Source of the DNA: Candidatus Caldilinea saccharophila
GTDB taxonomy: Bacteria > Chloroflexota > Anaerolineae > Caldilineales > Caldilineaceae
Length of the DNA stretch: 64,000 bases
Reading direction: 5' to 3'
Assembly (NCBI GenBank): GCA_016710365.1
Contig: JADJVW010000016.1
Span: 1-64,000, forward strand
Part shown: positions 58,843 through 64,000 of the stretch, piece by piece
Position numbering within the stretch: the first letter of the stretch is position 1
Layout of the letters: every line of letters begins with the position of its first letter
Notes under the pieces: model-generated
Seen by the model: only the letters and a program-made list of their open reading frames with translations
The model's database searches: none
Told to the model about the DNA's origin: nothing
Program-made: the position numbers and the translations under genes

Positions 58843-59820
58843 ATGCCGTTGCCATCATTCACCCACCTTTGGCTGGAAGCGCCGCTATCCGATGCCGTGC
58901 TGGCGCGGCTGCCCTCCGGTGTGCAGGTGACGCGCGCGCTGGCCGCGCCGCCGATTTACGCCAATGCCGCCAGCGCGCAGGCCATCGTCGCCTCGTCGCT
59001 GCTGCGGTACGACGGCGCGATGATGGACGCCTGTCCCAACCTGCGTTTGATCGCCCGCACCGGCATCGGCGTCGACAACATCGACCTGACCGCGGCGACT
59101 GCGCACGGCGTCGTCGTCGTCAACACACCGGACGGCCCTACCGAATCGACCGCCGAACACACGGTCGCCATGCTGTTGGCGCTGGCCAAGCGGCTCAAGC
59201 CCGGCGCCGACAATCTTGCTGCCGGTCGCTGGGGGCCGCGTACGGGTGTGCTGGTCGGCGATGAGGTGTGCGGCAAGACGCTGGGGCTGGTCGGCTTTGG
59301 CCGCATCGGCCGGCGCGTCGCTGAAATCTGCCGGCTGGCCTTCCAGATGCGCGTGCTCGCCTATGACCCGTATCTGGACGAAGCCGCGGCGGCTGCGCTG
59401 GGCGTCACGCTCGCGCCGCTCGACCCAGTGATCGGGCAGGCCGATTTTCTCTCCCTGCACGCGCCGGCCACGCCTGAAACCATCCGGCTGATGAACGCCG
59501 AGCGCATCGCCGCGATGAAGCCGGGCAGCTACCTGCTCAACCTGGCACGCGGGCCGCTGGTGGACGAAGCCGCGCTGCTCGATGCGCTGGATCGCGGTCA
59601 CCTGGCCGGCGCCGGTCTGGATGTCTTTGCGGCCGAGCCTCCCGCGCTGGAAAATCGGCTGCGCATCCATCCCGCGGTCGTCGCCACGCCGCACGCGGCG
59701 TCGGTCACGCGTGAAGGGCGTCGCCGCATGGAGGAAATGGCGATGGATCGGCTGCTCGCCTTCTTCCGCAGCGAACGACCGGCGGACATCGTGAATCCGG
59801 CGGCGTGGCAGCAGGCATGA
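58843..59820 (+). CDS. D-2-hydroxyacid dehydrogenase (phosphoglycerate-dehydrogenase-like)
   Basis: This NAD-dependent dehydrogenase has 325 residues. The Rossmann motif GLVGFGRIGRRVAEI (about 148-162), the catalytic Arg in LLNLARGPLVDEAAL (about 228-242), Glu in AGLDVFAAEPP and His in VATPHAASVTREG (about 283-295) are present. The start at 58843 has AAAGGAG five bases upstream. It lacks the regulatory ACT domain of long SerA. The substrate is one of the 2-hydroxyacids; serine synthesis is possible. Confidence 0.9.
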   Translation: MPLPSFTHLWLEAPLSDAVLARLPSGVQVTRALAAPPIYANAASAQAIVASSLLRYDGAMMDACPNLRLIARTGIGVDNIDLTAATAHGVVVVNTPDGPTESTAEHTVAMLLALAKRLKPGADNLAAGRWGPRTGVLVGDEVCGKTLGLVGFGRIGRRVAEICRLAFQMRVLAYDPYLDEAAAAALGVTLAPLDPVIGQADFLSLHAPATPETIRLMNAERIAAMKPGSYLLNLARGPLVDEAALLDALDRGHLAGAGLDVFAAEPPALENRLRIHPAVVATPHAASVTREGRRRMEEMAMDRLLAFFRSERPADIVNPAAWQQA

Positions 59821-59869
59821 ACGGTGTTGCTATTGGATTTTGATGCATTCCTATTTTCTAGCTCTTTTG

Positions 59870-59878
59870 TGCTATACT
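59870..59878 (+). promoter_or_regulatory. Extended -10 promoter of the R-M operon
   Basis: TGCTATACT is an extended -10 element 46 bases before the methyltransferase start. No good -35 is seen, as is common for extended -10 promoters. The local sequence is AT-rich. Confidence 0.4.
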
Positions 59879-59923
59879 CCTGCAAAATGACCTCAATTTA
59901 TCTGGAATAAGAGGGCGGATAAT

Positions 59924-60917
59924 ATGGCGAAGCAACTCCAAGAGCCGCTTTATGTGGTGGGCGAAATAAATATCCATGATACCTATGCACCGGACGCCCG
60001 GGTCGTCCTGTTTGAAGGCGAAACGACGCAACTGCTCGCTCAAATGCCGGATGCGTCGGTTGACTTGGTGATCACATCACCCCCCCTACAATATAGGCAA
60101 GAGTTATGAGAAGCGTGTCACCATTGAACAATATCTCGCAGATCAAGAGCGTGTGATCGCTCAAATGATTGCGAAGTTGGCTGATACCGGTAGTGTTTGC
60201 TGGCAAGTGGGCAACTTCGTTCAAAATGGGGAAGTTTTTCCACTCGACATCTACTATTACCCAATCTTCAAGCGGCTGGGTATGAAGCTTCGTAATCGCA
60301 TCGTTTGGCATTTTGGACATGGACTGCATGCATCCAAACGGTTTTCCGGCCGATATGAGACGTTGCTCTGGTTTACTAAGTCTGACCAGTACACGTTCAA
60401 TGTAGACGATGTGCGTGTGCCTGCAAAGTATCCAGGAAAACGACATTTCAAAGGTCCTAATGCCGGTAAACTTTCCGGCAATCCTAAAGGCAAAAACCCG
60501 TCAGATATTTGGCAGTTGATGGCAGAGGAATGGGAGACATGCTTGTGGGATATTCCCAATGTGAAGTCGAATCATCCTGAGAAAACGGAACATCCTTGCC
60601 AGTTTCCTGTCGAGTTGGTAGAACGATGCGTCCTGGCAATGACCAATCCGGATGATACTGTGTTTGACCCATACGGCGGCGTCGGAACTTCGATTGTCGG
60701 CGCTTTGCGGCATGACAGGCGAGCAATAGCCAGCGAACAGGATTCTAATTATTGCCGGGTTGCGCGAGCGTATTCTACAATGGAGCACCGGAACGCTGAA
60801 GGTGCGCCCCTTGGAACCCCAGTGCACCAACCTTCTGGTCGTGAAAAAGTATCTCAGGCGCCAGATGAATGGCAGCAGGTGAAACAATCGGCATTGCTGG
60901 AGCGGAAGCCCAAATAA
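59924..60917 (+). CDS. Beta-class DNA methyltransferase (probably m4C), poly-C frame break in motif IV
   Basis: This is the modification enzyme of a type II system. Motif IV is TSPPY (catalytic) and, much later, motif I is FDPYGGVGT (about residue 245), the order of beta-class enzymes; TSPPY favours N4-cytosine. The C7 run at 60080-60086 gives LQYRQEL and a stop; with six C the family sequence TSPPYNIGKSYEKRVT is restored. About 330 residues. The start at 59924 has GAGGG upstream. The stop TAATG couples it to the endonuclease. Either a sequencing indel or a phase-variable tract. Confidence 0.88.
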
Positions 60918-61528
60918 TGAATGTCGCAGAGATTTACTCTCATCTGAATGGACAAGAACATATTCTTGTTCATAAACCGCACTTGTGGGGAGAGATCAAA
61001 AGTGTTATCGAGACAGTCGATGCCGGTATCTGCCGGACGAAGGTCTCTGCGGAGAAGCGCACACCAGGAAAAATGTTGTACAGCCCCCGGGCGTTCAACG
61101 ATGCCTTCAAACGTGGCTTCAACAAGCTTGATTGGGAGGAATCGAGGACTTCCTATTGGGTGACAGCCGATCAAGAGCTCGTTCGGAAAACGATGACGTT
61201 GTCGCCTGAAACCCAGAAGGAAGCGATTATCGCGGCCGGCAAGACGCCGATCTTTTCCTACAACCAGACTGATTTTGTCAAGGATCGGATTGCAGTTGAG
61301 GTGCAGTTTGGCAAATACTCGTTTGTCGCTTACGACCTCTTCGTCAAGCACATGGCCTTTTATATCGGCAACGTGATCGATGTCGGCATCGAAATCCTGC
61401 CCATGAAGGCGCTGTCGGCCGAAATGTCCTCTGGCGTCAGTTACTATGAAGGCGAACTCTACAATGTCTTGCGACATGGCCGCGGCACGCCGGCTGTGCT
61501 GCTTGTTTTGATTGGCGTTTCTCCCTGA
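60917..61528 (+). CDS. BglII-family type II restriction endonuclease
   Basis: This 203-residue protein matches the BglII endonuclease family: YNQTDFVKDRIAVEVQFGKYSFVAYDLFVKHMAFYIG near residues 118-155. Asp in TDFVKD, Glu and Gln in VEVQ have the spacing of the BglII active site (Asp84, Glu93, Gln95). The ATG overlaps the methyltransferase stop by one base. The target is probably AGATCT or a related sequence, which is inference from family. No C-protein gene is seen. Confidence 0.85.
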   Translation: MNVAEIYSHLNGQEHILVHKPHLWGEIKSVIETVDAGICRTKVSAEKRTPGKMLYSPRAFNDAFKRGFNKLDWEESRTSYWVTADQELVRKTMTLSPETQKEAIIAAGKTPIFSYNQTDFVKDRIAVEVQFGKYSFVAYDLFVKHMAFYIGNVIDVGIEILPMKALSAEMSSGVSYYEGELYNVLRHGRGTPAVLLVLIGVSP

Positions 61529-61552
61529 TCAGCACCTGTTTGAGAGAATGAC

Positions 61553-62740
<1,188 letters not shown>

Positions 62741-62787
62741 TTCATGCCTTTGGAAATGATTCTGTCGTAAAGGAGTGCATACGTTAC

Positions 62788-62901
62788 ATGGCCCGCAGAA
62801 AATTATCACGCAACGAGAAAATCTTCTATGGCGTCAGCCTGTTGATCGTGTTTAGCATGGTTTTCAGTATGGTGGCTTCCCTGTTTACCATGGGGTTGTA
62901 G
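62788..62901 (+). CDS. 37-residue single-helix membrane peptide
   Basis: The peptide begins MARRKLSRNEKIFYG (basic, cytosolic) and continues as one hydrophobic helix (VSLLIVFSMVFSMVASLF) with a short end. Its ATG at 62788 follows AAAGGAG, 12 bases away. An extended -10 promoter TGGTATAAT lies at 62733-62741 over the thrC stop. Small single-helix proteins of this type recur in bacteria as complex accessory subunits; no family is claimed. Confidence 0.6.
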   Translation: MARRKLSRNEKIFYGVSLLIVFSMVFSMVASLFTMGL

Positions 62902-62928
62902 TCCCATCCACCCTCTGCCCGATCGATA

Positions 62929-63855
62929 GTGAACGACCGCCCCGACCTTGCGCCGCCAGCACCCGCCGTGCCCGAGTCCCCTACGGACGTGAGCACGGCG
63001 GCGTCGCGTAGTGGCCTGTTGCTGGTCGGGGCGGCGGTGCTCTTTTTCAGCACGAGTCCTGTGCTGGTGCGCTGGGCCGCGGTGAGTCTCTCCAGCTATG
63101 AAATTGCGGCGGGACGGCTGCTGCTGGCGGGCCTGCTCGTGTTGAGCGTCGCAGCTTTGCGCGGAGAACGCCTGGCCGCGCCTGCGCGTTGGCCGATGTT
63201 TGTGCTGGTCGGGTTGGTGGCCGCCATCCATTTTGGCGCCTACATCGGGTCGCTCAGCTTCACCACGATCGCGCACAGCCTCGCCCTTGTCTATACAGCG
63301 CCGATTTTCTCGGCGCTTTTGTCGTGGTGGCTCTTGGGCGAGACCCTGAAGCCGCAACAGTGGACAGGCATCGTGATCGCCGTTACGGGTGTGGCGATTA
63401 TGGCGGGCTTTGAACCGCGCTTCGACCGTACGATGCTGATCGGCGATGCATTGGCTTTATTGAGCGCCGTCACTTTTGCCATCTACAGCATCGCTGGACA
63501 CCGTCAGCGCCATCACGTGTCGTTGCTGGTTTATGCGGGCGCCATCTATTTGGCCGGTGGGCTGTGGCTGCTGCCTCTGGCCGCGCTGAACTTCTCCGCA
63601 CGCGGCTACACGTTGCCGGCGATACTGAGCGTGGTCGCGCTGGCGGTGATCCCGCTGGGCGTGGGACACACGCTCTACAACGCCGCGCTGCGCCGGATGC
63701 GCGCCACCAACGTCAACTTGATCGCCACCCAGGAAGTCACCGGCGGCATCTTGCTGGGCATTTTGCTGCTGGGGGAAATCCCCAGCCTGGCAACGCTGAC
63801 CGGCATTGGCGTGACGCTGGTTGGCATCATTCTTGTGCTTTTCGAACCAGCGTAG
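62929..63855 (+). CDS. DMT-superfamily transporter (EamA)
   Basis: This is a ten-helix transporter of about 308 residues with two EamA repeats. The first repeat includes LLLVGAAVLFFSTSPVLVRWAAVSLSSYEIAAGRLLLAGLLVL; the second ends TGGILLGILLLGEIPSLATLTGIGVTLVGIILVL. The start is GTG at 62929. The group exports amino acids and other metabolites; the substrate is not determinable. Confidence 0.87.
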   Translation: MNDRPDLAPPAPAVPESPTDVSTAASRSGLLLVGAAVLFFSTSPVLVRWAAVSLSSYEIAAGRLLLAGLLVLSVAALRGERLAAPARWPMFVLVGLVAAIHFGAYIGSLSFTTIAHSLALVYTAPIFSALLSWWLLGETLKPQQWTGIVIAVTGVAIMAGFEPRFDRTMLIGDALALLSAVTFAIYSIAGHRQRHHVSLLVYAGAIYLAGGLWLLPLAALNFSARGYTLPAILSVVALAVIPLGVGHTLYNAALRRMRATNVNLIATQEVTGGILLGILLLGEIPSLATLTGIGVTLVGIILVLFEPA

Positions 63856-63861
63856 GTCATC

Positions 63862-64000
63862 ATGCACGAATCTGTCATCCCACCTTCTTTTATGGCGTCT
63901 CTTCTGGTGGAACGCCGCCTGGCGCTCTTTCCACGCACCGTCACCGTTGCATCGTCAGCGCTTACAGCCAACAGCGCTGAATTGACGATCGGCGGTTGCA
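63862..64000 (+). CDS. Start of an unidentified gene (partial)
   Basis: An open frame begins ATG at 63862 (MHESVIPPSFMASLLVERRL) seven bases after the EamA stop and is open to the window end. No strong ribosome site is seen. The identity cannot be judged from 46 residues. Confidence 0.45.
   Translation, partial: MHESVIPPSFMASLLVERRLALFPRTVTVASSALTANSAELTIGGC

Overview
The window looks like a chromosomal segment of a GC-rich environmental bacterium, most likely a member of the Chloroflexota close to the Anaerolineae/Caldilineae. That placement is an inference from gene style: peptide-family ABC transporters used for sugars, an EF-P with an unusual loop, a lipoprotein-rich ABC repertoire and many dispersed palindromic repeats. 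No rRNA or taxonomic marker was compared. About 19 indel-like frame breaks in otherwise well-conserved genes, several in homopolymer runs, suggest residual assembly errors. Broken genes are therefore given as full-length loci with the break noted, except where the remnant is clearly partial.

Layout. Positions 1-9.6 kb (minus strand) carry a fused gamma/alpha 2-oxoacid:ferredoxin oxidoreductase subunit behind a GntR/FCD regulator with its own promoter and operator-like repeats, an ABC-2 exporter pair, a fatty acid desaturase, a cupin, and a tungsten-type aldehyde ferredoxin oxidoreductase translationally coupled to an M20 amidohydrolase. Positions 9.7-19.4 kb carry an unknown membrane/TPR protein, a SNF2-type helicase, a small Cys-rich protein with a CRP-like site, prfB with its programmed frameshift, DUF302, aldo/keto reductase, hemolysin-III/TrhA and OsmC. 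Positions 19.5-30.3 kb carry a peptide-type substrate-binding lipoprotein, a minus-strand group (PHAX-domain protein, fluoride channel, DUF190-CBS protein), hemD, a ppa-GNAT-methyltransferase-YjbQ operon, an MFS gene overlapping a NagZ-like glycosidase, and tmRNA.

Positions 30.4-42.4 kb form a coherent sugar locus: two tandem AraC regulators, a GH36 alpha-galactosidase, a complete Dpp/Opp-type ABC transporter (binding protein, two permeases, two ATPases) and a uroporphyrinogen-decarboxylase-superfamily gene embedded in the same run. The likely job is uptake and hydrolysis of alpha-galactosides. Positions 42.5-52.5 kb hold a YchF C-terminal fragment, a heterodimeric ABC exporter with one degenerate ATPase site, an acrylyl-CoA-reductase-like MDR protein, an inositol-monophosphatase-family phosphatase, a helical-repeat protein and a ChlI-ChlD-type chelatase gene interrupted exactly at an A8 slippery run.

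Positions 52.7-64 kb hold an ECF sigma factor, an anti-sigma-like membrane protein and a bactofilin-like membrane protein ending in a helix-hairpin-helix domain, then efp, an MFS exporter, a deacylase remnant, GNAT, a 2-hydroxyacid dehydrogenase, a BglII-family restriction-modification system, threonine synthase, a 37-residue membrane peptide, a DMT transporter and the start of one further gene. The most interesting items are the probable -1 frameshift in the chelatase gene, the bacterial PHAX-domain protein, the sigma/bactofilin/HhH operon, the BglII-type R-M system with a poly-C break in motif IV, and an 87-bp inverted-repeat-bounded mobile-like element present twice.
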